In this document: in pieces, positions 35,248 to 46,369 of the stretch
Layout of the letters: each line of letters begins with the position of its first letter
How positions within the stretch are numbered: the stretch's first letter is position 1
Assembly: GCF_037975245.1 (NCBI RefSeq)
Contig: NC_092579.1
Coordinates: 27,081,666-27,145,665, forward strand
Direction: 5' to 3'
DNA length: 64,000 nt
Source: Apostichopus japonicus
Lineage: Eukaryota > Echinodermata > Holothuroidea > Aspidochirotida > Stichopodidae
Notes under the pieces: generated by a model
What the model was told of the DNA's origin: nothing
What the model saw: the letters and a program-made list of their open reading frames with translations, nothing else
Database searches by the model: none
Position numbers and translations under genes: made by a program

Positions 35248-35410
35248 CTGCAAAGAAATTGATGAATTGGTTCTTAAATAAATAATCATTTATTTCAGTA
35301 AGCTAATAAGTTGGAAAAAAATCAAATCAAAATGAGAATAAGAAATAAGAGAAGTATGATATGAAAAACGAGAAATATGAAAATCAAATCAAAACTAAAC
35401 AATAGCAAAC

Positions 35411-35476
35411 CTAATTCTCGAGATGTAACAGTCTGCACTTACTCTAAAATTTCATCGATGCAATCTTCTTTAGGCA
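35411..35476 (-). pseudogene. Second copy of a 66-nt exon, with TAA or new donor
   Basis: Paralogue of 35759-35824 with the phase-1 ends preserved. It reads VPKEDCIDEILE, then GAG TAA where the intact copy has GAG GAA. That same G-to-T change creates GTAAGTGC, a good-looking splice donor, in the middle of the exon, so the copy is either dead or shortened. Its acceptor reads TTTGAAG. Confidence 0.5.
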
Positions 35477-35758
35477 CTTCAAAGAAATTGATGAAATGGT
35501 GAGTTAACAGACAAAATTATATCAATATTACTGAAGTTCTCAAATACAAATATACCATCAAACTGTAACAGTGTACAGATTTAGAATTTCACAAGTTTTG
35601 GTTACCTGCTCAAAATTGCTAGTCAATAAAATATTTGGCCTCATAGAACATTGATTGATGAGCATGTCACTAATACATTTATTTCCCAGACACTTTTCCA
35701 TATTAGGCATTAACAAAAAGTAAAAAATCAAGACAGAAAAAAATCAATAATAGCAAAC

Positions 35759-35824
35759 CTAATTCTTGAGATGTTACAGTCTGCACTTCCTCTAAAATTT
35801 CATCTGTGCAATCTTCTTCAGGCC
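35759..35824 (-). CDS. Intact copy of a triplicated 66-nt symmetric exon
   Basis: Acceptor CTTTGTAG precedes 35824; donor ATTAG|GTTTGC at 35759. It reads GPEEDCTDEILEEVQTVTSQ and EL, with split codons of phase 1 at both ends. Because the length is a multiple of three, the exon can be added or skipped without a frame change. Two further copies lie about 350 and 580 bp downstream on the same strand, each with 66 nt and recognisable flanking intron sequence. The acidic peptide may be a flexible linker in the nuclear-type protein encoded nearby. Confidence 0.5.
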
Positions 35825-36519
35825 CTACAAAGAAATTGACAAATTGATTTTAAATAAATAATAATTTTTTACTTCAGTAAGAAATAAGTTGAATGGAACA
35901 AGAAAGTAAACACATGTTACAAACAATGATAAGTTGTGATAATTAATGGGAACAGTTGACAGACAAAATAATATCAATGTTAGTGAAGTTCTCAAATACA
36001 AATGTTGCATCAAACTGTTTCAATGTACTGATTTCGAATTTCACAAATTTCAGCTACTTGCTAAAAAGTGCTAGTGCATTAATTTACTTGCTAAACCATA
36101 TTCCCACTGGCATTTCCCTTAATCATAAAATACCCAACATGTGCTTACTGGTAGAAAAATGCATGTGCCTTATTTCCTACTGACAATTGGCAAGTATCCT
36201 CTGGCATTTAACCAGTCAATAGCATGCATTCAGAGGCTTGCATAAACCCAATCCATCATAAAAACAATAGAAAAAATCCCACTGTGGATGCAAGTGCCTG
36301 CTCAAATATGTCAAAATGCCTATAATACTTTACCTGATAAAATACATGTAGATAAATGAGGCAAGACGAGGTTTGCAAAGTCCAAACCTAGTTTAGCTAA
36401 AGCTTACTCCTGGAATTGACAAAATAAAGTCGGAAATACCAAAGCTCTCAAGATCATATATGCATAAAATAACTTTTACCACCAATACGATTCTGATTTT
36501 CACTGTCTCTTTGGCTTAC

Positions 36520-36599
36520 CTTGTCCTCCCATTCCTCATCTCTGAATAGCTGGGAATTATCCTCTAAATGTGACTTGGAGTAGCCATTTAGATGTACTT
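36520..36599 (-). CDS. Exon of the 30-37 kb minus-strand gene
   Basis: Acceptor CTTATTTCAG precedes 36599 and donor GACAAG|GTAAGC is at 36520, both strong. It reads VHLNGYSKSHLEDNSQLFRD and EEWEDK, with a split Glu codon at the 5' side. Hydrophilic and acidic, like the other exons of this gene. Family not recognised. Confidence 0.55.
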
Positions 36600-36654
36600 C
36601 TGAAATAAGAGAACAATTGAACAAAGATAATCTTAAAAGTTTCTGAAAACTTGT

Positions 36655-36720
36655 TTTCTGTCCAACATGTCCAATGTTGTCCAATCTGTTGTCCAACATG
36701 TCCAATCTGTCCAACATGAC
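36655..36720. repeat. Short tandem repeat of GTCCAACAT/GTCCAATCT words
   Basis: GTCCAACATGTCCAATGTTG and the following bases repeat the words TGTCCAACA and TGTCCAATC several times. Confidence 0.6.
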
Positions 36721-36820
36721 TAACTGAGCTGAAAGAAGCATCTGAATACAATATGAAGCTCTTTCATTTCCAGATTATACAATATATATATATAATAGCA
36801 TGTTCAGTGAGTCTTTTTTC

Positions 36821-36934
36821 GTTATATAACACACTTCTCCCACCATATCAAGTATATTTTCAGGTGATTTATACCAGAAGATATAGTTTCGGGGTGTTTT
36901 GAGGCTTAGGTGTCCGAACTTCGAAGAGTCCATG
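36821..36934 (-). other. Possible first exon; duplicated at 45568-45675
   Basis: On the minus strand an ATG at 36931 opens MDSSKFGHLSLKTPRNYIFW and YKSPENILDMVGEVCYIT. A copy of about 105 bp at 45568-45675 keeps the same frame, with ATG, FGHL, LKTP, IFWYKSPENIL and MVGEVCY preserved but one TAA after LKTPQN. Most differences are single bases. It could be the 5' exon of the minus-strand gene that has been copied, or a short non-coding repeat that happens to be open. Confidence 0.35.
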
Positions 36935-39283
36935 CTACTAATGATAAAAAGTCTATTCATGAACACAGAGATGATTAGACATGCTCATCAGCAAGAGATT
37001 CAATGCAACTTATTTATTATGTCTTTCGACAGCAGCTTATTGCAGCACGAAACGATTGAGAACCCACACCAAAATTATTTTGCCTGCATTACAGTGTGAT
37101 GATGAGTGTGAGGCTACTTTAAGGGCCTTGGTCTAGTCTTACTCTTAGCCTAGTTTTGTTGGTGGCCAATAGGGCTGGGTAGCATGCATAGTATACGACC
37201 GTTTAACACATTTTGCTTTCCTACTTTCCCGAAACGAAATAAAAAAATATATTTTTAGTTTATAATACAGGATTGATGCATATACTATTGATTTTTAAAA
37301 AGAATTAAAATATTGTCTTTTGTACTTGCAGTATACCACAAAATATATTTGATGATATTTCATGGGCAGAATACGACCGCATGAATGCAGAATTCGACCA
37401 GCATTATTCACTATTCGACCACCTAATATATATACATGAATAATGATGTTAGCCTGTTAATTTATGGCCAGCCGTTTTCTCTCTTTAAACCATTACCAAA
37501 CTATGAAACAAAGAGGGTGTAGCAGGGAGGGAGGGGCTTAGGTAGGGAGGAGGTTAGGTACATGGGAGGCAGACCCCCACTTTTTGCTACACTTATTTCA
37601 CAGTGAAGATGACTTTATGTGCCCCCCTCCCCATTGGAGATAAAAGTTTCAGAAAAGAGAGATCGATACAGAATGTTCAAGTAAGTTACTTGGCAGTGCA
37701 CTCCTTTCCCCACTTTGCTTTACCCCCCCCCCCCATTGAAAAATGGACTCCGTCTTCCCTGTATAGTATGCTATTATTTTACCAAAATATGAAAATATTT
37801 GTGCTTGGTTCATCAAAAATATCGGTATTTCTATTCTTTATATTTTATGCCTCTATTGTTTCACGTTTTTATTTGTTACTTAATGCTTATTGAGTAATTA
37901 AGGAGTATAGTTTTCTCCATTTTCCTGGTAGGAAAATCACGAGTACATGTATGCTCATATAAAAACGGAACTGAAAGACATCAATACACTTTCAATTTTA
38001 TTGAAAATAATAGCTGAAATATGCAGAGAAATATTGGAACAAAACATTAACTGTACGTTAAGAAAGAGATATCAAGTATCAAAAATTCAGTGCATAGGCC
38101 TATAATAGGTCAACTTTGATCTTAACGAAGATCAATTCAATTTAAAGGTTCATATGTATAAAAGTTCATATGGTAAATGGAAATGAAATGTAGTAATATT
38201 GAATTATTGATGAATACAATTATCATATAGTAAAGAGTTTTGAAGAACAACCGACACATTTTTCAATCAGTAATTATAATTATTCTGATTTGTAATTCTG
38301 TTTGTTATATTGAAAGGGATATGCCATCAAAATGGAATACAGCTGCAAAGTTTGGAAAGAATATCATTGGAAGAAATTTGCTATGCTTAATAAAAAAAGT
38401 CAATTATTTAATTAATATAAATTGATTGAATACCCCCATTATATAATTGCAGAAAAATGTGATGAAAGAAAATTATTAAAGATTTTTTGCATATCAAGTA
38501 TTGTGCATATCAAAGGAATTGGAAATTTCAAGCATTTAAATTAATTTCAGTAAGTATATGCATTTCAATTAATTGTACAGAAAATGTAATATGAATGATA
38601 AAATATAAAACGGAACCTGTTTTTTTAAAACACCAAGTTTGACAATAATAACAATAACAACAAATGATAGCATTCATTTATAAAAAGTTTGCATAACAAC
38701 GATGAATCTGAAATTTATTGCACAACGAAAATGTATTATGTACCAGTATGTTTAGACTAACATTTATTAATAACCTGGCAAGATACGTACACAGCGGTAA
38801 AAAAATGACTTTCAAAAAAGAATGAATGAAAATAGAAAAATGATATATATTGAGGTGTAAAGTTTATTGCCAGTATTTGTTCAGGAATGTAGAAAGTAAA
38901 ATAATTGCCAGTAGATGACTAAAAACTGGAAAAATAGAAACAAATGAAAAAGAATTTTAAAAAGCAAAATAGGTGTGGAAGAATAAGGAATTACTAGCCA
39001 CCAGTGGTGGATTTAGGTGCATACCCCGCCCCCTTGAATATCAAACGTGGGTTCCCTCATACTCAATTCACTATATCGGGAACAATTGTTTGTCTACAGA
39101 CTTTGTGCCACTTTTTAACATCATAGCTCCCCCTACCACCCACCCCTTATTGACTTCGCGCACAGTGTTCGAAATCTGTGAAAAAAAAAATCAGAATTTG
39201 CTATGATAAAACCCATTTCAAACAGTGCTTACGCCCCCCCCCCCCCCACCTTACAATTCTCTCAATGTGCCCCTCTCAATGAA
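36935..39283. other. No host gene seen; left flank of the transposase region
   Basis: Mostly AT-rich with no supported coding region. From 37190 to 37420 four copies of a TATTCGACC-like word occur. A patch near 39000-39060 and 39230-39260 (CAGTGGTGGATTTAGGTGC, long C-run) is typical of short dispersed elements. Confidence 0.45.
37190..37420 (+). repeat. Left cluster of TATTCGACC-like motifs
   Basis: Words ATACGACCG (about 37193), ATACGACCGC (37371), ATTCGACCAG (37391) and ATTCGACCAC (37411) lie close together. The same motif is clustered at 41890-42380 on the other side of the minus-strand transposase gene, in both orientations. Subterminal repeats of this kind are often transposase-binding sites; that role is inferred. 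Confidence 0.5.
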
Positions 39284-41474
39284 CTACTTTTCCATGCAAT
39301 GGTCGCACTGCCATTCCAGTTCACTCAGCTCAGTGTCAGACAGCTCTGCTGCATCCATTATATCTGTGCATTCCTTGTGGAACCATCTCTCACAAAATTC
39401 GCAACCAATCCAGTTACCATCGTCGTCCTCGTACGGCTTCTTACATTTTGCACACATGTTTTCATCAATTTCTATCTGCTCATCTACTTCCTCGGTCGTG
39501 CATTTTCTTCGTGGTGTTTTCTTTGTGGCTTCATTCTTTGCAGCTCTTTTTTCACGGTTTATTCGCTTGCGTGTTTCTTCGATTTCTTTTTCCCTCTTTT
39601 TATCCTCCAAGTACTGAATAAATACTCTGCCGGATATGGCATGAGGGAGCAGCTTACGTTTTCCATTTTGAGGGCGACCTGGTTGAGCGGTGGGGTATCT
39701 CAAGTGTTTATCAAGTGCCTCACTTACGTTTGTTCGCTTTTTCGCCGCTGGAGATGGAGTAGTGATGGCGTGGTGATGGACGTCAATGGTATTGCTACCA
39801 GTTGCTGCCTGGACGTTATCGGTATTTATACCAGTTGCTGCCTGGACTTCATCAGTGGTGTTGCTACCAGTTGCTGCCTGGATGTTGTTGGTGTTGCTAC
39901 CATCAGCTTGGAGTTTAATTTTTTTCCATGCGTTGTATAAGGTATCAGTGTCAAAATCGTAGCCTTCGTTTAGGCGTCGCTTGAATAGCCATACCTTTTC
40001 TTCCATCATGGATTCTTCTAACACTCTAAGTACCATCTCATATGCTGTGTTACTCTTCTTGGCTATACTGCATCCTGCTGCAAGGACGGCTGTCGTACCT
40101 GTTTGGGGTGTAGAGTCAGGACTCTTAAGAAAGATACTTGATGGTATCAGCTTGTCCCTGTCAAATCTGCCAGAGTCCAGAGGGAAAAGACCAGCTGATT
40201 CGAAACCGTTATTTGCGTTTTTCACCGTACTGGCGCTTTTCCATGCCCCCACGAATACTGATGCAAACTGCACTTTAGTTATAGTCTGACCTGCATGGTT
40301 TGCTTTCCATATTTTGGTGTGTATCTTCCATGCAGATTTGAGGCTCTTAAAAAGTGATAAATCACATGGCTGCAATACGTGTGAGGAATGTGCCGGTAAG
40401 CAATAAAGGATCACCTCATTTTCGGCACAGAAGGTGGCCGTAGCGTAACTCACATGAGACGAGTGGCCGTCAATGAAGAGGACTATAGGAAAAGGTATCG
40501 TTTTTTGCTGCACCTCCGGAACAAAGTGGTTAGCAATCCACTCATAGAAGACCTCACTGTTCATCCAGCCATTTCCGCTTCTCCCAACACACCACGTGTC
40601 AGGGGCACCGTCGAGTGGATTGTACCGAAATCTGGTGTTTGGAAAAATCAGCATAGGTTCAATGTAGAAACCAGCCGCATTCATACACGCTAAGACCGTT
40701 ATCTGGTGCTTATCACTGTTACTAAACTGGTACACATTTTTGGTTCCTCGTGGGGCGAGAACCTTCTCTGCTTTTCCTGCCAGTGGAAAACCGCTCTCGT
40801 CACAGTTGAACAGACGACGGGGATCACTAAGGATTTCTTCACCATCTATTATTTCATCAGATGCCATGAATTCTTCAAGCTTTGCAAACCACTCTTCCAG
40901 TTTACTGCTACTTAGCATTGCCCTTTCCTTCCCCAGAGCCTCGCCTGCCCTCTCCGAAAGTTTCGGGTGACGTCTCATAAACGCTCTTACCCACTGAGGA
41001 CCTGCAAAAGAAGAATACGTTTATTAATATTAGACTGAAAATGTGTTGTGAATCTTCTTGAAGTTTAAGATCTCTATATTTCATGGGCCCTGGTTGACTT
41101 TCTCCACCCACTCCCTCGTCTAGTTACCTGGCATATTGTCTTTAAAGGGGTTTTTTCTCCCATCGTCATCAAGTATTTTCTTGACCGTTAGATATAGCTC
41201 TCTTCTGGTTTGGCCATAGCCTATCCTTGACATACTTAATAACCATTTTTCCAACCGCGTCTCTTCTTCAGGTGTCATTACTGGTTTTGGCCCGTGTAGT
41301 ATAGACGGGACGTCTGCCACTCAACTTATCCAACAGGGTCGTCTTGGGAATGTCGTACTGTTTTGAAGTAGCTCTAACACTATTGCCCCCATTTTGTATT
41401 TTATTTAAGGCCTCTACCAGATTTTCTTGTGAATAGGCCCTGTAGGGAGGTCGTTGCCTTCGAGCTCTCAACAT
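39284..41474 (-). pseudogene. Pogo/Jerky-type transposase with pipsqueak HTH, DDE and PHD finger; one frameshift
   Basis: Two exons: 41474-41128 and 41001-39284, with donor ATGCCAG|GTAACT and acceptor CTTTTGCAG giving the join MPG|PQWVRAFMRRHP. Exon 1 starts MLRARRQRPPYRAYSQENLV and holds a pipsqueak HTH (VRATSKQYDIPKTTLLDKLS) and a CENP-B-like second HTH region (MTPEEETRLEKWLLSMSRIG). Exon 2 has the DDE triad in LFNCDESGF, LFIDGHSSH and HVLQPCDLSLF, four QAATGSNT-like repeats, a basic coiled region, and a C-terminal PHD finger (CAKCKKPY, GCEFCERWFHKEC, WQCDHC). Within exon 1, between KLSGRRPV and HGPKPVMT near 41290-41310, the frame shifts by one base; the exon total is one base over a multiple of three. 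Otherwise it is open for about 687 codons. Either a young pseudogene or a sequence error. Confidence 0.85.
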
Positions 41475-43341
41475 CTAAGAATACAATATAAAGAAGAATT
41501 GCTCAATTATATTATATAATGGATATTACTATGATTGTCTTCATCATAAATTTCATAAAAAATAGTACATAACGTTTGTGTTGCAATTGGAGGGGGGAAA
41601 TTTGGGGAGGGGAGGGGGGGTTGGGGATGACACTCTATTTATCAATTTTTGCGGAATACATTTTGAAGAGAATGTAACCTCGAAAAGCCTTTCGGATAAC
41701 ACTCCATACTAATTCATACCGTTGATAACAATCAACAAAACGTGTGGCCATTCTAGAATATCTAGCAGATTAAAATAACTAAATGATTCACATCATGATC
41801 CTAAATCAATATTTAACATGTGAAATTAGTTCATTGAGTTTGCTTTATCCTAAAAAGTTCTTAACCGAGTAGGAAATGAACTGTTTTCGAATGGTCGAAT
41901 AAAAAACATGATGTATTTTTATGGTTTAAGTATTCGACCGCACAAATTTTACTGCGGTCAAATATTGGATAGCTCCATAATTTTATAATCTATTATTCGA
42001 CCTCCCACCAAAGTAGAGGGCGTCAATCATTTCATTGAGTTTTCTTGGCGGCAACAGACGTATTTAAACTAGCTTGTAATTGTGACGAAGTTTCATACTT
42101 AAAAACGGGTGTTTGGCGGGTAAAAGGAGGTACTAACTAACCATAAATTCTTATAACACAATTTAAGAAAAGCTAGTGAGTGAAAAGTTGTACATACCTC
42201 GAGTATTTCAGATCCAAAAAATTCTTGTTTTTCGCGCCACTAGGTAACACTTGTAAGTGATATGAAGGCAACGGTTATAGCTGTACTGTGTTGTACAAGT
42301 ATATATAGAAATTTGGCTGCTTACGTAGATTACGTAATGAATACTAATTAGCGGACGAATAGTGGATATAGGTCAAATAATGTGCACGTTACCCTAGGCC
42401 TAATTTACAGTAGGGCGCCCTTTTTAAGTTAAACCAGCTGGGGCGTAAACTATTCATATAGGCTAGGTCAAGTCGCCAATGACCCTTTGAACTGGGCTAG
42501 GCTACATCATACATGCATTATATTCGAGACTACGGATAATGGAGTAGGCATATGGTATCACTATCACTCTCCATTTCACATTATTAGTAAAATGGAAAGA
42601 AGTACTCTAATTTAAAAGTGATACATATAATCGTGATACACAGCCCTGTTCAAGGGCAAGTAGTTATTAAACTGCCAGCTCTATATGCCTCCCCAATGAT
42701 ACAACGTTACGCATGATCTAATACTACTACTAGACCTAGGCTTTGGGCCTCTAGAGGCTACAGGGCCTTCGGCAACAATTAGCTTAAGCCCAAGTTACGC
42801 AATAGGAGTATGTCTGTTAGGCATCTGCCTATGATGAAGTAATGAAAGGCAACTTTCCCTTGCCTCCGTATATTGCGTATCTTTTCACGAGAAAGTTGAA
42901 ACCTATAGGCTATACACAGATTATCTTCAAGAGAATGCATACCGGTTTCAATCAAATCTCTGAATTCCTTGAACACCACATACTTCCTTGCTTCATTTCG
43001 AAATAAACGAACAATTATCATTTTGCCCGCTTCGTTTGCACTTCGCCTGCTTGCGCGACTTTGGCTGTATCAGCTTCGCAGACGACATCGATATGATAAT
43101 TACTGCCACTACTATGGACCAATTAGGAGTCCTGGTTTCTATGACATAATGTTTTTACGCGATTAGGAGAGTAACTTGGAAAGGGATTGGCTGAAACTTC
43201 TACCTGTATAGTCAGTAGTGCCAAGTTCGGCATACTGCGAAGATCGGCCACCCTTAAGAAACACACGATTTCACCATGACAACCTATAGCAACAGCCAAT
43301 TTCACGAAAAACTACGAAGATACAGATACTTTCTCTCCAAA
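41475..43341. other. Intergenic region between the two divergent transposase-type genes
   Basis: It holds the right motif cluster (41890-42380) and a CG-richer patch near 43020-43110 upstream of the plus-strand gene. An 80-codon minus ORF (43021-42779, true ATG, beginning MIIVRLFRNEARKYVVFKEF) could be a first exon but has no family resemblance. A shared bidirectional promoter is possible but not shown. Confidence 0.45.
41890..42380 (-). repeat. Right cluster of TATTCGACC-like motifs, mixed orientation
   Basis: Occurrences: GGTCGAATA (about 41893, inverted), ATTCGACCGC (41933), GCGGTCAAAT (41953, inverted), ATTCGACCTC (41996), GGACGAATAGTGG (42353, inverted) and GGTCAAATAAT (42371, inverted). 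With the left cluster they bracket the minus-strand transposase gene over about 5 kb. This suggests the subterminal regions of its parent transposon, although terminal inverted repeats could not be fixed by eye. Confidence 0.5.
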
Positions 43342-45296
43342 ATGACCCGTGTGCGAGTAAGTACTTACATATTTGTCAATAAAAGGAAGTTTTCATTCTC
43401 CAAAACACACTTAGAGTATTACCAATAAGGTCAGATGCAATGTTGAAGCCTAATTTCAGCTTTTTCTTGTCCCTCATCCCGCCGTAATCTTTCCTTCTAA
43501 TGAATTCTGTCGTCTGCGTCATGGAACAAAGGTCGTAGTGCAAACAACATACAAATAGGCGGAGCCTAAGCTGTTTTGACACCGCCCACAAACAATCTTA
43601 CTTAGGAAATTAAAGAGACCGTTCATCCATTTTTATTCAGTTAACAATCGTCCAATGAAACATTTGGGATATGACCTAGAAAGTCCAAGAAAATGCGAGA
43701 TATATTCATAACGGGGAAAGGGCAGAGTTATAGAAACATAAACATGTTTATTGTGGATAGGTCCTGAGCAATTTGTACACAGGGTCGGGAAGGGGGGGGG
43801 GTGGTCTGGGTCTTGGTAGTTCGTCATATTTTTTATTTCTAGACAGGATACAAGATTGTCATTCGATCATGCATGGTCCCAAAAATGTGTTTGCAGCCGA
43901 CATCAAATTTCAAAGCTTCTAACGTTAAAGTTGTCAGTGCAGGATGAAATCCTACCAAGAATCTTATATTTTTGTTTTGTTTTAGGAAAAGAGATACCGA
44001 CAGTATGAGGAGAAAAACATGATCAGGGCCTTGCACTTAGTGAGGAACAGAAGATGGGCAGTGAGGAAGTCTGCCAAAATATGCGGTGTGCCAAGGAGCA
44101 GTCTTCGTGATATAGTGAGTGGGCGAAGTAAAGTTGGCATGCAACAAGGTGCTCCAACTTTATTTACAAAGGAAGAGGAGAAGCTTTTAGCTGATCATTC
44201 GAAGTATTTTGCAAAAATCGGTTACCCACTCGGCAGAAAGCAGTTTTTACGCCTTGCCACAAACTCTGCTATCTTTGCGGGCAAGAAACCTGACGGGAGT
44301 CAGCCGCTTACCGACGCTTGGCTCCAACGTTATCTAAAGCGGTGGCCAGAGCTAAAGTTAACCAAACCACAGAAGCTGGGGATAAAGAGGGCACATGCTA
44401 TGTCAAGAGACACCGTGGACAGTTACTTTAATGAGCATGTTCTTCAACCTCTTGACAAGTGTATTTTCAGCCCTTTGAAATCCCACTACATTTCTGAGTG
44501 TGAAAGACATATGAGAGAAAACCCAGGAGAAAAAATAACGCGATATAACATGACAAAACTTATTTCGCGGAGTTATACAAAGGCATTTTCACCATCAAAC
44601 CTATTCTCTGCCTTCAAATCTACAGGAATATTTCCAACAAACCAAAATATTATCAGAGAAGCGCATTTCAGTATTGCTGAAAACTTAAAGAAAACAGCAG
44701 CATCCCAAAAGGTACAAAAACCTGCTTCAACGACACGCAACAAAGAAGTCCCAGGAAAACTAGCTGAATATTTGCAAAGTCAGCTACCAGCACCTCAACC
44801 TCTTTCGAATCAGCTTAAAGCCAAACGTAAATATTCTTACCGTCCCGGAGGCGTTGCGATTACAGAAGATCGAATTCTTCTAAAAATACGGAAAGTGGCC
44901 GATGACAAAGAAAAAAGTACAAAATCTAAAAGGTCTAAAGGAAAGAGTAAGCTGGATGGAAAGAGTAAACTGGATGGAAGACGTAAATTAATTACAACAA
45001 GTGACACCACCAGCACAGGGACAACTGCAGCAATACATCTTCATAGCCCCACACTTGGTGTAAACCCTCCAATTACAGAAACAGAAACGGAAGAGGAAAA
45101 TTGCTGTGTTTGTAGGAGATTTTCACCCCCAGAAATGAGAAATATTCTTCGAACTGAAATAAAATTTGTAGACTGGGCACAGTGTTGTGCTTGCCCTCAT
45201 TGGGTCCATTTACAGTTCTGCACGAACAAAACACAAGCCGATCTAACTCATTCCCAACTGTTTTACTGTCCCCATTGTAACATTCAAGAAGAATAA
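43342..45296 (+). CDS. Transposase-derived protein lacking most of the DDE core, with C-terminal PHD-like finger
   Basis: Exon 1 is 43342-43356 (MTRVR, donor CGA|GTAAGT); exon 2 is 43986-45296 after TTGTTTTAG, giving a 441-aa protein. Exon 2 starts EKRYRQYEEKNMIRALHLVR and holds a pipsqueak-type HTH (AKICGVPRSSLRDIVSGRSK). A second CENP-B/Tc5-type HTH follows (FTKEEEKLLADHSKYFAKIG, then LTDAWLQRYLKRWPEL). At about residue 150 the text passes from TVDSYFNE directly to HVLQPLDKCIFSPLKSHYIS. In the family the N-C-D-E-x-G and D-G-H segments belong in between, so two of the three catalytic Asp are missing without a frame break. The rest of the family tail is kept (RSYTKAFSPSNLFSAFKSTG). A lysine-rich linker with a tandem GKSKLD repeat follows, then a PHD-like finger (CCVC, QCCACPHWVHLQFC, FYCPHC). 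It cannot catalyse transposition but could still bind DNA and chromatin. Confidence 0.85.
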
Positions 45297-45567
45297 AAAG
45301 CTTTTTTTTTAAAAAAATCAATAATCACTTTGACATCCAAAATTAACTCATTACCCCTTTAATGACAGAGATCTATGAAATCTGTTATGATTACTCAAAG
45401 AGCAACTGCGCCACCAATTTTATCACCAGCGCCACACTGTGGGCTGGGTGTCCGAAATTCGCAATACTCGAGCAAAGAATACCAGTTCCACAATCACGAA
45501 GAATCTTCTTGGAATACAACGTGAAAACAGTTTGCAGGTAAGAAAATTTGGCCGTGTATCGTACTAT

Positions 45568-45675
45568 AACAAACTTCTCCCACCATAGGAAGTATATTTT
45601 CCGGTGATTTATACCAGAAGATTTAGTTTTGGGGTGTTTTAAGTCTTAAGTGTCCGAACTTCGAAGTCACCATCC
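45568..45675 (-). repeat. Copy of the 36.83-kb segment
   Basis: Direct copy of 36821-36934: CTTCTCCCACCATA, GTGATTTATACCAGAAGAT, GGGGTGTTTT and GTGTCCGAACTTCGAAG are shared at the same spacing. The pair encloses both transposase-type genes. A related phrase (GTGTCCGAAATTCG) also occurs at 45449. Confidence 0.7.
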
Positions 45676-46369
45676 TACGAGGTTGAAGGTCAGATTACAT
45701 TCTCTTTGGTGTCAAATCAACACTGAATTAAACACCGACTAGCTAAATCCAAAATGTTAACACCGGAGTTTTTGCAGTGTACCCATAATGTTCAGGCGCG
45801 TATCCAGGGGGGTGGGGGCGTTGGCGCCCCCCGGGTAAGGAAAAGAGGAGAGAAAAAAGACAAGAAAAAAGGGGAAAAGAGGGGGAAAAGAAAAGGAGGA
45901 GAGGAAGGAAGGGTAAAGAAAAAGAAGAAAGAGAAAAAGGAGAAAAGAAGGGAGTAGAAGATAAACGCCAAGACCTCGGGAAGAGAAAGAGGAACAGTCA
46001 TAATTACAGCCCTGACCCCTATTATGTACATAGGGTAGCCAGTGACAGATGGAGTATTACAGCGGGTTGTGCGCCTCACCCTACCCCTTACACCGACACC
46101 TCCATTTTTGACGTTTCCATTTTTCCTCTCTCACTAATGTATCTATATATATATATATATACTATATATGGTCTATCATAACCCGTGTGTGTGTATGGAC
46201 GCCTTAAACAATTGTTACAATTGTGCTATGGAACCAACTATGGCTGGTCTTGAACTCGAACGAGTCGTCGGGGAACATGCATTTCGGGAAGGGGGCGATC
46301 GCCCTCCCGCCGCCCCCCCCCCCAGCAAATTTTCTTTACGATATCGCTAGTAATTTCAAATAGACAATG

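Noticed and set aside
39203-39940. 245-codon + strand ORF, with a 130-codon + ORF overlapping it
   Set aside because: Antisense shadow of the transposase exon; the minus strand has the DDE and PHD motifs.
42779-43021. 80-codon minus ORF with a true ATG near a CG-richer patch
   Set aside because: Could be a first exon, but there is no recognisable family and the splice context is weak; only noted in the intergenic entry.
45754-46079. K/E/R-rich + ORF and F/P-rich minus ORF
   Set aside because: Products of a purine-rich low-complexity tract; no domain or splice support.
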